Positions 38,491 to 48,348 of a stretch of DNA of 64,000 bases are shown here, one piece after another. The DNA comes from Photobacterium jeanii (GTDB lineage Bacteria; Pseudomonadota; Gammaproteobacteria; Enterobacterales; Vibrionaceae). The stretch lies in assembly GCF_001650345.1 (NCBI RefSeq), contig NZ_LVHF01000012.1:682001-746000 (forward strand), written 5' to 3'. Numbering within the stretch: position 1 is the first letter of the stretch; each line of letters starts with the position of its first letter. The notes under the pieces are model-generated. The model saw only the letters and a program-made list of their open reading frames with translations. It was not told the DNA's origin and ran no database searches. The position numbers and the translations under genes were made by a program.

Positions 38491-39708
38491 TCAACCTTCG
38501 TTGATGAGCTTCATCAGCAAATGTCCGTCATATAAGGCTTGTTTAACCAGTGCTGCGCCCGGCATGGTCGCTTGGGTATAGAAACAGCTCTCATCAATCA
38601 CCAAATCTTTGTTGTACACAGGCAGTGACTGAGTGCGCACACACTCCATGATGGCTGGGAATAGAATTTTCTTGGCGTGGTTAAACTCACCACCAATCAA
38701 GATCTTTTCAGGGTTAAATAGGTTGACCATAATGGCAATGGCTTGACCAAGGTGGTGACCCAACTCGATGATCACCTGACGCGCCAAGGTGTCGTTGTTC
38801 ATTGCCGCTTCGCAAATTTTCTCTATTGTCAGAACCTGTCCATGCAATGTCGATGGATGACCCTCACGCAGTCGGTTTTCCACTTGTTCTAATACTGCAG
38901 GTGTACTTGCTACCGTTTCTAAACAACCGTGATTACCACAGAAACAACGCTTACCATAAGGTTTGATTTGGATATGACCTAACTCGCCAACGTTACCAAT
39001 ACGCCCTTGCAGCACGTTATTATCAAGCACAATGCCAGCACCAACACCATGATGAATAGACACTAAAATAGAGTTAGCAATGCCGCGAGAGTTACCAAAT
39101 AACTTTTCGGCTAATGCCCACGAGCGCGTATCGTTACCGATAAACACAGGCAGACCTGTTGCTTTATGGATCGCAGGGCCCAGCGGTAGATTTTCAACAT
39201 TGTAATGCGGCATCTGTACCACAATGCCATCTTGAGCATTCACCACGCCCGGCAGTGACACCGCAATCGCAGTGATGCGATCAACTTCATCAACGTGGTT
39301 TGCAAAGAACGCATTTATCTCGGTCAGCAATTTATCAAGCACTGCACCTTGCTCAAGCTCCTCAATATTTTGGCGTTCCTCCACCAAAATATCACCGCCC
39401 ATTTCGTGTAAGGCGATGGTCAAATAACCTCGACCTAAGCGCAAAGACATAAATTGCCAACCTTCATTGGCTGGAACTAAGCCAATTGCAGGACGACCAC
39501 GCGTTGTGGATTCCTGATACTGTGTTTCTTTGATAAGATGCGCTTCGATTAATTCACGGGTGATCTTGGTGATACTCGCAGGCGCAAGCTGGCTCCGTTT
39601 AGAAAGCTCGATTCGAGAGATTGGCCCATACAGGTCAATAAGCTTATAGACGCTGCCGGCATTGTTTCGTTTTATGTGATCGATATGTCCAGGCTGAGCG
39701 ACATACAT
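38491..39708 (-). CDS. mlc: glucose-responsive repressor Mlc (ROK family)
   Basis: This 405-residue protein is close to E. coli Mlc in all blocks: QPGHIDHIKRNNAGSVYKLI at the N-terminus, helix-turn-helix LSKRSQLAPASITKITREL (about residues 35-53), and the ROK zinc site His245 with CFCGNHGC (Cys255, Cys257, Cys262). Mlc represses ptsG, ptsHI, manXYZ and malT-type genes and is removed by binding to EIIBC(Glc). The match of the N-terminal helix and zinc site favours Mlc over NagC. It is single-gene and convergent with the phosphoester operon. Confidence 0.9.
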   Translation of the reverse strand: MYVAQPGHIDHIKRNNAGSVYKLIDLYGPISRIELSKRSQLAPASITKITRELIEAHLIKETQYQESTTRGRPAIGLVPANEGWQFMSLRLGRGYLTIALHEMGGDILVEERQNIEELEQGAVLDKLLTEINAFFANHVDEVDRITAIAVSLPGVVNAQDGIVVQMPHYNVENLPLGPAIHKATGLPVFIGNDTRSWALAEKLFGNSRGIANSILVSIHHGVGAGIVLDNNVLQGRIGNVGELGHIQIKPYGKRCFCGNHGCLETVASTPAVLEQVENRLREGHPSTLHGQVLTIEKICEAAMNNDTLARQVIIELGHHLGQAIAIMVNLFNPEKILIGGEFNHAKKILFPAIMECVRTQSLPVYNKDLVIDESCFYTQATMPGAALVKQALYDGHLLMKLINEG

Positions 39709-39921
39709 TGCCTTTACTCCCGTTGAGATAAATACGTATTAGTGAATTTTTTTACTTTGCGAAGTAATTGTGAAGTTCAATCTTCCCAGTACGTGATACT
39801 CATCACGATGAATTACCATTTATAGGATTATTCCTGCTCGACATACCCCGTTTTTGACATAAAGTACGGTGTGTCACGTAATTTTTTCGTCGAATGAAAT
39901 TAGAATTCCACCCTGAGGTTT

Positions 39922-40593
39922 ATGGTGTACAAATTAAACGAAGTCTTTGAAACGATTCAAGGTGAAGGTGTTTTCACTGGAGTACCCGCTATTTTCGTGC
40001 GTCTACAAGTTTGCCCTGTTGGCTGTTCTTGGTGCGATACAAAACAAACATGGTACGCAGAAGAAGGTGATTTTGCCGATCTCGACGTGATCATGGCGAA
40101 AACTCAAGATTCACCGAAGTGGACCCAAATCGATGAACAAGGCGTCGTCAAACTACTCCAAGATCAAGGTTACACAGCTCGACATGTGGTGATCACAGGT
40201 GGCGAACCATGTATCTATGATTTACGCCCGCTAACCGAAGCACTTGAAGCGGCTGGTTTCCAATGCCAAATCGAAACCAGTGGTACTTCTGAAGTGCAAG
40301 CAACCAGCAACACTTGGGTTACTGTGTCGCCAAAAATCAACATGAAGGGCAAACTGCCAGTATTAGCAAGTGCGCTTGAACGTGCCAACGAAATCAAGCA
40401 TCCCGTAGGCACTCAAAAAGACATCGACCAGCTTGATGAACTGCTAGATGGTAAAACGCTACGCAGTGATGTGACTATCGCGCTACAACCTATTAGCCAG
40501 AAACCGCGCGCAACTGAGCTATGTATTGAAACTTGTGTTAAGCGTAACTGGCGCTTATCGATTCAAACCCACAAGTATTTGGCGATTGCGTAA
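39922..40593 (+). CDS. queE: 7-carboxy-7-deazaguanine synthase
   Basis: This 223-residue radical-SAM enzyme begins [16 protein letters not shown], with the cluster motif CPVGCSWC (Cys31, Cys35, Cys38), then [20 protein letters not shown] and [11 protein letters not shown]. QueE converts carboxytetrahydropterin to carboxy-deazaguanine for queuosine in tRNA. GAGG lies only three bases before the ATG, so the GTG one codon later could be the start. It is transcribed alone; queC and queD are not in the window. A terminator follows. Confidence 0.95.
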   Translation: MVYKLNEVFETIQGEGVFTGVPAIFVRLQVCPVGCSWCDTKQTWYAEEGDFADLDVIMAKTQDSPKWTQIDEQGVVKLLQDQGYTARHVVITGGEPCIYDLRPLTEALEAAGFQCQIETSGTSEVQATSNTWVTVSPKINMKGKLPVLASALERANEIKHPVGTQKDIDQLDELLDGKTLRSDVTIALQPISQKPRATELCIETCVKRNWRLSIQTHKYLAIA

Positions 40594-40603
40594 TAATCTC
40601 CCT

Positions 40604-40633
40604 AAAGGTCAGCCTCTCGCTGACCTTTTTCTT
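40604..40633 (+). terminator. terminator after queE
   Basis: Perfect 10-bp arms AAAGGTCAGC (40604-40613) and GCTGACCTTT (40619-40628) are followed by TTCTT. Confidence 0.85.
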
Positions 40634-40867
40634 ATCAATGTGCTTACCTGCTTTTTCTATTTACCCATTTCGATTTCTTACTTTTTAGATCGCCGCTCCA
40701 TCTTCAAGACGGGTCGCATAGTTTCACACAGGCACCTTATTCCCGCTCCTATACTTTGACCATTCCATAACAGCGAGATGTGATGCGCTTGCTAACGATT
40801 TCATTAAGTTAGTGGCTACTCACCGACTCGCGAATACAGCATTGACACAATTTTAGGGGAGTTAGCT

Positions 40868-43714
40868 ATGCGTGCTTACATTCGCATCATGGCTTATGCC
40901 ATGCTTGGAGCGGTATTATCGGCATGTGGCGGTGGAGGCAGTGATGATCCTGTCGCAGCACCGACTGAGGTCGTAGAAGTTTCATCTCGATTTTCTGTCA
41001 CCGTTGACGTGCCAGAAGGGTTAGCGACCGCTTACCGCTCGTCTGTGCCATCATCTCAATCAGCATCCAGTTTCGCTTTCGCCTCTCATAAAGCACTCAC
41101 ACTGGATATCATCCCAAAGGCACACGCAGATATTCTCTCTAGCCTGCAAGAGAAGAACTTCAAAGTCGTGCTGATTGATGGGCAAGGGAAAGTGTACCGC
41201 ACCGCCACCATTTCTAACTGGCAGAAAACCAGTAATGGTGGCTATCAATTTGATGCCGATACCCTACTTCGCTTCAATGCCGTGTTACTGGTTGATTTAT
41301 TCGATGAACCTGAAGCGATCTTGGGCGAGCCTCTTCCTAAGTCATACTACATCGCGCCACTTAACAGCCAAGACGTAGTAGTGAGCTTAAATGGAACTCT
41401 CGCCTTACAAGCTATCAATAAACGTATTGTTGATACTGGCGACTGGGGTGTTTTTACCGACATAGTGCTAGACCCCAACGCCCGCAAACTTCGTTTGGCA
41501 ACCACCTACATGACGCAAATTAATAGCGAAATAGAATCTGCTCTACGCCCACAGTTAGGCACCTTGGGCATGACGTTGCAAAACATTCTCGTGCTCAGCA
41601 AAGTACGAGATATTACCGACGGCATCATCGACCGTACCTACTCTGAGCAACTTGGTGCGGAAGCCGATATCGAGCTTATTCTTAACGAAGGTTTTTGGCG
41701 TATCAACAGTTTTGAATCTATTGCCGAAAGTGGCATTAATGCCAATCAATTTGCCTTCGATGGTGCTGAATCGCGTCAAACCGATACCGGTTGGCGCAAA
41801 GATGCAGAAACGGATATCAACTTTTCCACCTACTTTACCTACTTCAGTGAAAGCACCCGCTTTTCGTCAGACGATATTACCAAACAAGTCTTCACTGGCA
41901 GCGGCTGGCAAGGGCTGTTTGACTACGACAAAGTCGTAACAGCCACACGACGTTCAGCACTAATGACCAACTCCGCACTGCAAGGTAACGAAGAGCTAGG
42001 TCGCAACGTCAGTGCCCGTGTGTACCCACTGGCGAATAAAAAGATCCGTTATTTCTTATCATCCAAAGATAACCACCACATCAGCAAATACATCCAAGAA
42101 GAGGCCATTTTTGCTGACGATGCCTTTGGCTTCTACTTCACTTGGCAGCCACAACGTGAACAATATCTACTTTGTGATACTCGTAATAACAACACGGCTT
42201 GTCGCGCAACCAAACCGTTAGAGACCGAGGTTTATCACACTAGCTTAGAAGATATGATCAATACCCAAGCAGCAGCAATTATCAGTGGCGTTAACGGTTT
42301 CCAACTCTCAGATAAATTCGTGGTAGAGCTGGTTGAACAACAAGGTCTGTTTGTTGCTAACTACTGGTTTAATGTCGCGGGTGATAACTGGGAAATCATG
42401 GCTGAAGGCACTTACGCACCCGTTGTGATTGGTAGTAGTGAATTCATTCAATTTATCGTACCGGATTTAATCAAGCAGCTTGATGACAGCTACCGATTCT
42501 CAACCAACAACCTGTTCTTGGTCGAAGATCGTAGCTTCATTAATATTGGTGAGACGTTACTGAAATTCGAACCTTTCCATTTTGCAGGGGTAAACAATGC
42601 CGCGAAAAGCCAAATCTTTGCCGCGGCAAGCCGTGACAACCTCCCCGCATTTGGACGCTGTAGCTTCGGTGATACCTCAACCGCAACCACAGATAAGTTC
42701 TTAAACGCGATTATCGAATGTGGTGGCGATGAGCGCTTTACCCAAAGCGACATTAGCTCACTCATCAATCAGCACCTTGTCCAATTAACAGATAATGGTG
42801 ATATTGATACGGTGATCCTTAAACCAGACAACACATGGGAATACTACTTTAATAGTGAACTTCAACATGACGATCGTACTTGGGAACATACTGAAGAAGG
42901 TTACCTGCGTTTAAACTGGGACCCAGCCCAAGAGCAAGACTTCGATTTAATGGCCATTACCAGCCGTGATCGCAATACAGATCTGTTCGCCTACAAAGTC
43001 TTCTTCTCACGCTTTGACCCATTCGGACCAACGAGTAAACAAATCGTGAGTGCGATAAATAAAGAATATTCACCGGTTGGACTACGCGCTTGTGAAACTG
43101 ACGACTCAGGTTGGAGCATTGCCACTGTCGCCCCTGTCAATAAAGCCAGCTTAACGCAATACCAAAATAGCGTAACTAGCTGCTTAGTGGGCTGGGACAA
43201 CAAAACCGTGCGCTTTAACGAACAAACACTCATCGGAGAAACAGGCATTGCAGCAGATGACAAGGCATTGAAGTTTGCTCGTGACAGTTCGCGTTTCTTA
43301 AAACTCAGTGATGAGTTTGATGGCGACTTTTTCCGTGGCAAATACATAGACACCGACGGTTGTGGCTTCAATATTGATGTTCTGTGGCGTGTAGAAGAAG
43401 ATGGCACCTTATTCTACAAAGCCGTTGATGGCTCGCTCAACGAACGCTTGATGATCACCGAATCAGATGGGCTACGTTTTGCGATTAAAGGCTTTAACCA
43501 TCAAACCCGTTGGCAGAGCACACTAGGCTTTGGCGCAGATGAAGGGGAAACGTGGAGTGAGATCGTCACCTTTATTTCTGCCGCTGATGTACCTAACGTC
43601 ATTCCAGTACCGCCACCAACAGTCCCTGAGGGGCAGCCTGCTCCGCCGCCTCCGGGGGTGGCCCAAGGGACAGTACTAGACGATGGATTAGCGTGCGAAT
43701 ATCCATCACCTTAG
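40868..43714 (+). CDS. large outer-membrane or periplasmic lipoprotein of unknown function
   Basis: This 948-residue protein has a lipoprotein signal peptide: MRAYIRIMAYAMLGAVLSAC with a lipobox LSAC, then GGGGSDDPVAAP, a flexible linker. The body is soluble, rich in Asp, Asn and aromatic residues, with no repeats that I can see and several paired cysteines (for example CDTRNNNTAC, and single cysteines near ACETDDSG and DGCGFN). The C-terminal 40 residues are proline-rich (VPVPPPTVPEGQPAPPPP). I do not recognise a domain. GGGGAG lies eight bases before the start. It is single-gene with a terminator behind it. Confidence 0.8.
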   Translation: MRAYIRIMAYAMLGAVLSACGGGGSDDPVAAPTEVVEVSSRFSVTVDVPEGLATAYRSSVPSSQSASSFAFASHKALTLDIIPKAHADILSSLQEKNFKVVLIDGQGKVYRTATISNWQKTSNGGYQFDADTLLRFNAVLLVDLFDEPEAILGEPLPKSYYIAPLNSQDVVVSLNGTLALQAINKRIVDTGDWGVFTDIVLDPNARKLRLATTYMTQINSEIESALRPQLGTLGMTLQNILVLSKVRDITDGIIDRTYSEQLGAEADIELILNEGFWRINSFESIAESGINANQFAFDGAESRQTDTGWRKDAETDINFSTYFTYFSESTRFSSDDITKQVFTGSGWQGLFDYDKVVTATRRSALMTNSALQGNEELGRNVSARVYPLANKKIRYFLSSKDNHHISKYIQEEAIFADDAFGFYFTWQPQREQYLLCDTRNNNTACRATKPLETEVYHTSLEDMINTQAAAIISGVNGFQLSDKFVVELVEQQGLFVANYWFNVAGDNWEIMAEGTYAPVVIGSSEFIQFIVPDLIKQLDDSYRFSTNNLFLVEDRSFINIGETLLKFEPFHFAGVNNAAKSQIFAAASRDNLPAFGRCSFGDTSTATTDKFLNAIIECGGDERFTQSDISSLINQHLVQLTDNGDIDTVILKPDNTWEYYFNSELQHDDRTWEHTEEGYLRLNWDPAQEQDFDLMAITSRDRNTDLFAYKVFFSRFDPFGPTSKQIVSAINKEYSPVGLRACETDDSGWSIATVAPVNKASLTQYQNSVTSCLVGWDNKTVRFNEQTLIGETGIAADDKALKFARDSSRFLKLSDEFDGDFFRGKYIDTDGCGFNIDVLWRVEEDGTLFYKAVDGSLNERLMITESDGLRFAIKGFNHQTRWQSTLGFGADEGETWSEIVTFISAADVPNVIPVPPPTVPEGQPAPPPPGVAQGTVLDDGLACEYPSP

Positions 43715-43751
43715 ATTAACCATCAATCGACCATATATTTCCATCATAATC

Positions 43752-43800
43752 AGAGCCTTGTTCTCGCATTCGTGTGAACAAGGCTCTTACTTCTTTATTG
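43752..43800 (+). terminator. terminator after the large lipoprotein gene
   Basis: Perfect 12-bp arms AGAGCCTTGTTC (43752-43763) and GAACAAGGCTCT (43776-43787) are followed by TACTTCTTTATT. Confidence 0.75.
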
Positions 43801-44106
43801 ATCGTATTCATCCTCAAAATGCACTTTCTTACCGTTAAAAAGAACAAATTCAGCAAAAGGAAATTCGATGGACTCTCTCGCCAAACAGAAGATATAACCG
43901 CTCATCACAATCAATATCAGTGAATTAGGATAAATATTGAACAGTCAATAACACAATTAAAGCAATTACTTCATCAAATTGCGCTTTCAGGTGATAACAA
44001 GGCTTGATGCTTGACGTGAGACAGGTAATATTGATGTTTCGGAATGTATCTTAAAGCACATAGCGTCAATTTCGACCAAAGTGCCTTAACGGAGAATAAT
44101 TTAAAC
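43801..44106 (+). other. leader and promoter region of asnS
   Basis: About 300 bases without a gene. In-frame codons reach back to an ATG at 44044, but the family N-terminus begins at 44107. No riboswitch or attenuator is evident. Confidence 0.5.
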
Positions 44107-45507
44107 ATGACTTACGCGCCTGTAACAGACGTATTGAGCGGTAAGCTGGCAGTAGACACTGAAGTGACTGTCCGCGGTTGGGTACGCTCTCGTCGTGATT
44201 CCAAAGCTGGAATCTCTTTCCTTGCCATTTATGACGGCTCTTGTTTCGACCCGATTCAGGCCGTGGTCCCTAATGAGTTAAATAATTACCAGGAAGAAGT
44301 ACTTAAACTGACAACTGGTTGCTCTGTTGAGGTTACTGGTAAGATCGTTGAATCACCGGCTAAAGGTCAGGATTTCGAACTAGCAGCAACAGCGGTTAAA
44401 GTTGTTGGCCTAGTAGAAGACCCAGACACTTACCCAATGGCAAAAACACGTCACTCTATCGAGTACCTTCGTGAAGTAGCTCACCTACGTCCACGTACTA
44501 ACGTGATCGGTGCTGTTGCACGTGTTCGTAACTGCCTCTCTCAAGCGATCCACCGCTTCTACCACGAGCAAGGTTTCTTCTGGATGTCTGCACCACTAAT
44601 CACAGCTTCTGACTGTGAAGGTGCTGGTGAAATGTTCCGCGTATCTACACTAGATATGGTGAACACGCCAATGACCGACGCTGGTGAAGTTGACTACGAT
44701 AAAGACTTTTTCGGTAAAGAAACTTTCCTAACAGTATCTGGTCAGCTAAACGCAGAAGCTTACGCTTGTGCACTAAGCAAAGTGTACACTTTCGGCCCAA
44801 CTTTCCGTGCTGAAAACTCAAACACTAGCCGCCACCTAGCTGAATTCTGGATGGTAGAACCTGAAGTAGCTTTCGCTGAACTAGATGACGTAGCGAAACT
44901 AGCTGAAGACATGCTGAAGTACGTATTCAAAGCGGTACTTGAAGAGCGTCGCGACGACCTTGAGTTCTTTGCACAACGCATCAACAAAGACGCAATTACT
45001 CGTCTAGAGCAATTCGTTGAGTCTGACTTCGCACAAGTTGACTACACTGACGCAATCCAAATCCTTAAAGATTCTGGTCGTGAGTTCGAGTTCGACGTTG
45101 AGTGGGGCATCGACATGTCTTCTGAGCACGAGCGCTACCTAGCAGAAGAACACTTCAAAGCACCTGTAGTTGTTAAGAACTACCCGAAAGACATCAAAGC
45201 TTTCTACATGCGTATGAACGACGACGGCAAAACTGTTGCTGCAATGGACGTTCTAGCACCAGGCATTGGTGAAATCATCGGTGGTTCTCAGCGTGAAGAG
45301 CGTCTAGAGCTTCTTGATCAGCGTATGGTTGAAATGGGCATCGACCCTGAGCACATGGGCTGGTACCGCGATCTACGTCGTTACGGTTCTGTACCTCACT
45401 CAGGCTTCGGTCTAGGTTTCGAGCGTCTAGTAACTTACGTAACAGGTATGGCGAACATCCGTGATGTGATCCCATTCCCACGTGCACCACGCTCTGCAAA
45501 CTTCTAA
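44107..45507 (+). CDS. asnS: asparaginyl-tRNA synthetase
   Basis: This 466-residue protein has the same length as E. coli AsnS when started at the ATG at 44107 ([17 protein letters not shown]). The OB-fold contains [20 protein letters not shown]. Class II motifs are seen at [20 protein letters not shown] (motif 2) and [15 protein letters not shown] (motif 3). It charges tRNA-Asn in the cytoplasm. Its codons are strongly biased to a few (for example GAA, CGT, CTA), as expected for a highly expressed gene. A terminator follows at 45534. Confidence 0.97.
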   Translation: MTYAPVTDVLSGKLAVDTEVTVRGWVRSRRDSKAGISFLAIYDGSCFDPIQAVVPNELNNYQEEVLKLTTGCSVEVTGKIVESPAKGQDFELAATAVKVVGLVEDPDTYPMAKTRHSIEYLREVAHLRPRTNVIGAVARVRNCLSQAIHRFYHEQGFFWMSAPLITASDCEGAGEMFRVSTLDMVNTPMTDAGEVDYDKDFFGKETFLTVSGQLNAEAYACALSKVYTFGPTFRAENSNTSRHLAEFWMVEPEVAFAELDDVAKLAEDMLKYVFKAVLEERRDDLEFFAQRINKDAITRLEQFVESDFAQVDYTDAIQILKDSGREFEFDVEWGIDMSSEHERYLAEEHFKAPVVVKNYPKDIKAFYMRMNDDGKTVAAMDVLAPGIGEIIGGSQREERLELLDQRMVEMGIDPEHMGWYRDLRRYGSVPHSGFGLGFERLVTYVTGMANIRDVIPFPRAPRSANF

Positions 45508-45533
45508 TCAGAAGTTAATAAGCAAGTATTATG

Positions 45534-45560
45534 AAGGCTACCCTCGGGTAGCCTTTTTGT
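45534..45560 (+). terminator. terminator after asnS
   Basis: Perfect 10-bp arms AAGGCTACCC (45534-45543) and GGGTAGCCTT (45546-45555) are followed by TTTGTTATTT. Confidence 0.85.
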
Positions 45561-45801
45561 TATTTATAAGTAATCATCCTGCCAATATAACGAACTCGAT
45601 TCAGGCCACCTTCCACTATACACCGACGGAACAAACAGCTTACGTATACAAGCATCAAGGCAAGGAACTGTGGATTTTACCTATCAGTACAAAACAAAAT
45701 GACACATGGGCTTTTATTCATTAAACGCCAATCAACAGCCCTCTTCATTTCTTCCCTACAGCTAACCTGCTATAGTTGCGCCTCAAATACGAGAGAATAC
45801 T

Positions 45802-46017
45802 ATGACGCAAGTAAACAACCCGCTACATGGCATTACCCTAGAAAAATTGCTGACTGAGCTTGTTGAGCACTACGGTTGGGATGAGCTGGGTTACCGCATT
45901 AACATCCGTTGTTTCAATAACGACCCTAGCATCAAATCTAGCCTGAAATTTTTACGTAAAACAGAATGGGCTCGTACTAAGGTAGAAGAACTCTACATTC
46001 AAATGATTCAACAGTAA
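45802..46017 (+). CDS. VF530-family protein (DUF2132)
   Basis: This 71-residue protein has the DUF2132 signature from end to end: [33 protein letters not shown], and [23 protein letters not shown]530-type structure is known and suggests a DNA-binding-like helical fold, but no function is established. GAG bases stand before the ATG. It is followed by the duplicated-module protein 60 bases later, perhaps on the same transcript. Confidence 0.9.
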   Translation: MTQVNNPLHGITLEKLLTELVEHYGWDELGYRINIRCFNNDPSIKSSLKFLRKTEWARTKVEELYIQMIQQ

Positions 46018-46077
46018 CGTTGATTTCATTGATACAACGCCGTAAATGCTGACACAACCAAACCACATGAGTTACCT

Positions 46078-46656
46078 ATGATCAGAGAGAACACCCTAGC
46101 GCCAGCAAACCTATGGGCTAAACCCTTCGTTGCCGAAGTTGCTGAAATTATCAACTTACTAAAAGAATACGGTTACGATTCCGCGACACTTGCTCGTTTA
46201 ACTGGCCTACAAGAGAAAAAAATCTCTGACTGGATGTCACGCTACAAACGCGAACCTGAAAATATTTCCGAAATTCCATACCCTTGCTGGTGTTTTCTAA
46301 CCGCGCTTGCAGGCCGACCAAACATCCAAAACAACGGTCAACCAATCGAAGTAGATGCACGTAAAGTAATGCGCGCATTCAAACCAACGGCGTTTAAAAA
46401 CAAAACAACATTCGAGATGCCAAGCGAAAAAGAATTTCGACGCATTATTGGTGAAAACACGTTCACAGGGATCACCATTGAAAGCCTTTGCGATACTTTT
46501 CAATGGAAACCAATGCAGCTTGCCACTAGCTTAGAAAAAGGCTCTCTACCCTTTTTGAACTGGTGCTTAATTTTAATGCTATGCGGCTTTAATATTCAGA
46601 AAATGCTGCTAAATCAGCATGAAGGCGAGATTGAATTGAATAAATCAGGCAACTAA
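46078..46656 (+). CDS. hypothetical protein with two related helical modules
   Basis: This 192-residue protein seems to be built of two diverged copies. Module 1 (about residues 16-82) contains SATLARLTGLQEKKISDWMS and then IPYPCWCFLTALAGRPNI; module 2 (about 120-180) contains TIESLCDTFQWKPMQLATSL and then LPFLNWCLILMLCGFNI. The first half of each resembles a helix-turn-helix, the second a hydrophobic helix with a W-C pair. No membrane targeting is evident. I do not recognise a family. It lies behind the VF530 gene and is followed by a long perfect hairpin. Confidence 0.7.
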   Translation: MIRENTLAPANLWAKPFVAEVAEIINLLKEYGYDSATLARLTGLQEKKISDWMSRYKREPENISEIPYPCWCFLTALAGRPNIQNNGQPIEVDARKVMRAFKPTAFKNKTTFEMPSEKEFRRIIGENTFTGITIESLCDTFQWKPMQLATSLEKGSLPFLNWCLILMLCGFNIQKMLLNQHEGEIELNKSGN

Positions 46657-46677
46657 TAAGCTGTTTGGATAAAATTT

Positions 46678-46730
46678 AAAGGCTACCTTTTTCTTAGCTC
46701 TAACAAGATAAGAAAAAGGTAGCCTTTCTG
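46678..46730. terminator. bidirectional terminator with a 19-bp perfect stem
   Basis: Arms at 46678-46696 and 46709-46727 are perfectly complementary over 19 bases (AAAGGCTACCTTTTTCTTA and its complement) around a 12-base loop. It lies between convergent genes. Confidence 0.85.
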
Positions 46731-46762
46731 TATTCTATGGGCTTAAAAAGCCACTATCGCGT

Positions 46763-47233
46763 TTACTCTGCCGCTTCAGGACGAAGCTTATGCTGAACGC
46801 CTAGTAAGAAATTACGTAGGATTTGATCCTTACATTCACGGTAATGCTTGTTATCAGGCTTACGGAAGAATGCGCTTAGTTCATGCTTGCTCATTCTAAA
46901 GTTCACGCTTTCCATGACCTCCATAATATCTTCGGCACGGTAGTTCAGCGCAATACGTAACTTCATGAAAATCATGTTGTTACTCAAACGTGTTTCAGGC
47001 TCTGGTTGTGGTCCTTCTTTTTTGCCACGCTTGTGATTAATCAAACCATTCAAGAAAATGGCAAGCTCTTTGTCTGTGCACTTCTTGAAAGCGTCATCAT
47101 CGTCTTTCTTTAGCCAATCGCTAACTTGCTCACGTGTTACTGCAAAATCTGCCGCTGCAAAAATGCCAATCATTTCGGCATCATTAAAATCAAATGTATA
47201 ACGTAAACGGCGTAAAATATCGTTGTTGACCAC
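46763..47233 (-). CDS. YehS-family protein (DUF1456)
   Basis: This 156-residue protein has the two DUF1456 repeats: NDILRRLRYTFDFNDAEMIG with FAVTREQVSDWLKKDDDDAF and CTDKELAIFLNGLI in the first half, and NNMIFMKLRIALNYRAEDIM with FRMSKHELSAFFRKPDNKHY and CKDQILRNFLLGV in the second. It is conserved in many gammaproteobacteria, with no known function. It is transcribed alone, convergent with the gene to its left. Confidence 0.92.
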   Translation of the reverse strand: MVNNDILRRLRYTFDFNDAEMIGIFAAADFAVTREQVSDWLKKDDDDAFKKCTDKELAIFLNGLINHKRGKKEGPQPEPETRLSNNMIFMKLRIALNYRAEDIMEVMESVNFRMSKHELSAFFRKPDNKHYRECKDQILRNFLLGVQHKLRPEAAE

Positions 47234-47381
47234 AGGTCTATCCTAGTTTTAATCCAGCGGTGCCAAAATGGCTCGCTGTGAAATTTCGCTCTAGTTTATC
47301 AGACATTAACCAAACATTATTCCCTTACCCACGGATTTCTTTATCAAGCAAAAACATAGCCGCCATAGTTCTATCTTCCCA

Positions 47382-47403
47382 AATACGGCTTAGGTGCCGT
47401 ATT
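47382..47403. promoter_or_regulatory. inverted repeat upstream of the enoyl-CoA hydratase gene
   Basis: AATACGGC (47382-47389) and GCCGTATT (47396-47403) are perfect 8-base arms around TTAGGT. The repeat is about 100 bases before the ATG at 47507 and has no T run, so it may be an operator. Confidence 0.4.
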
Positions 47404-47506
47404 GATCACGAACTCAGCGACATGTTGTATCTGATATAGGGTATTCGCTCTAATCTAGACTAGTCTAATTACAACCACGTGGACGTTCACAAGGAAGGAG
47501 AACGCA

Positions 47507-48265
47507 ATGTCAGAGATAAGTGTTACTCAGCAACATCACGTTTTATCGCTTGAGATTAATCGCCCTTCGGCTAAAAATGCTATTAATCAAGCGATGTACA
47601 AGGCGCTTGCTGACGCATTAGAGGAAAACCAGACCAACACCAGTGTCCGCGCGATATTGCTTTATGCTCAAAATGGCGTTTTCACAAGTGGCAATGACAT
47701 GCAAGACTTCCTTGCGATATCTAACGGTGCTCAAGATAATCATGCCAGTCGCTTTATCAAAGCGCTTATTCGCAATAAAAAACCGATTGTCGCTGTTGTT
47801 GAAGGCCCTGCAATTGGTATCGGCACGACTCTTTTGCAGTTTTGTGACTTTGTATACATCTCTCATCATGCTCTATTCAAAACGCCATTTGCGCAACTCG
47901 GACTGTGCCCTGAGTTTGCTTCAAGCCGCTATTTAGCCCGCTTAATTGGCGTTCGCAAAGCAAAAGCGATGCTAATGCTGGGTGAAGTCATGACAGCCGA
48001 AGAAGCGCTTGAACTCGGTTTTGCAACAGGGCTTAGCCATAATCCGATGGAAGATGCCCAAGCTTGCTTGGAGCAACTAGCTCAGCTCCCGCCTTCTGCC
48101 TTGCAAATCAGTAAGTCGATGCTCGTTGATTATGAAGTAGAAGAGTTAGTGAAAACTGTAGATATAGAAAACACACAGCTATTTCATTTGCTGACCCAAC
48201 CCGAGGCACGCGAAGCCATTACGGCGTTTCTTGAAAAGCGCCCTGCTGACTTTAGTCAGTTTTAA
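47507..48265 (+). CDS. enoyl-CoA hydratase/isomerase-family protein
   Basis: This 252-residue crotonase-fold protein has the oxyanion-hole segments FTSGNDMQDFLAI (about residues 62-74) and PIVAVVEGPAIGIGTTLLQF (about 94-113). The usual glutamates of enoyl-CoA hydratases are replaced: the second block reads PFAQLGLCPEFASS and carries one acidic residue near residue 137, a pattern more like Delta3,Delta2-enoyl-CoA isomerases. The exact acyl-CoA substrate is open. AAGGAGG stands before the start. It is single-gene with a bidirectional terminator behind it. Confidence 0.87.
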   Translation: MSEISVTQQHHVLSLEINRPSAKNAINQAMYKALADALEENQTNTSVRAILLYAQNGVFTSGNDMQDFLAISNGAQDNHASRFIKALIRNKKPIVAVVEGPAIGIGTTLLQFCDFVYISHHALFKTPFAQLGLCPEFASSRYLARLIGVRKAKAMLMLGEVMTAEEALELGFATGLSHNPMEDAQACLEQLAQLPPSALQISKSMLVDYEVEELVKTVDIENTQLFHLLTQPEAREAITAFLEKRPADFSQF

Positions 48266-48295
48266 ACAGCCCACCCCGTTCTCGTTAAACTAAAA

Positions 48296-48328
48296 AAGCC
48301 AGTAGTTTTAAACTACTGGCTTCGTTTT
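48296..48328. terminator. bidirectional terminator behind the enoyl-CoA hydratase gene
   Basis: Arms starting AAGCCAGTAG at 48296 and ending CTACTGGCTT at 48322 fold almost without a loop; A and T runs flank both sides between convergent genes. Confidence 0.8.
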
Positions 48329-48348
48329 ATTTAAGTCTCGATTAGATA

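Noticed and set aside
43801..44106. T-box or riboswitch upstream of asnS
   Set aside because: No conserved T-box or aptamer blocks; T-boxes are not expected in gammaproteobacteria.
45482..45724. 80-residue frame after asnS
   Set aside because: Its start lies inside asnS and it runs through the asnS terminator.
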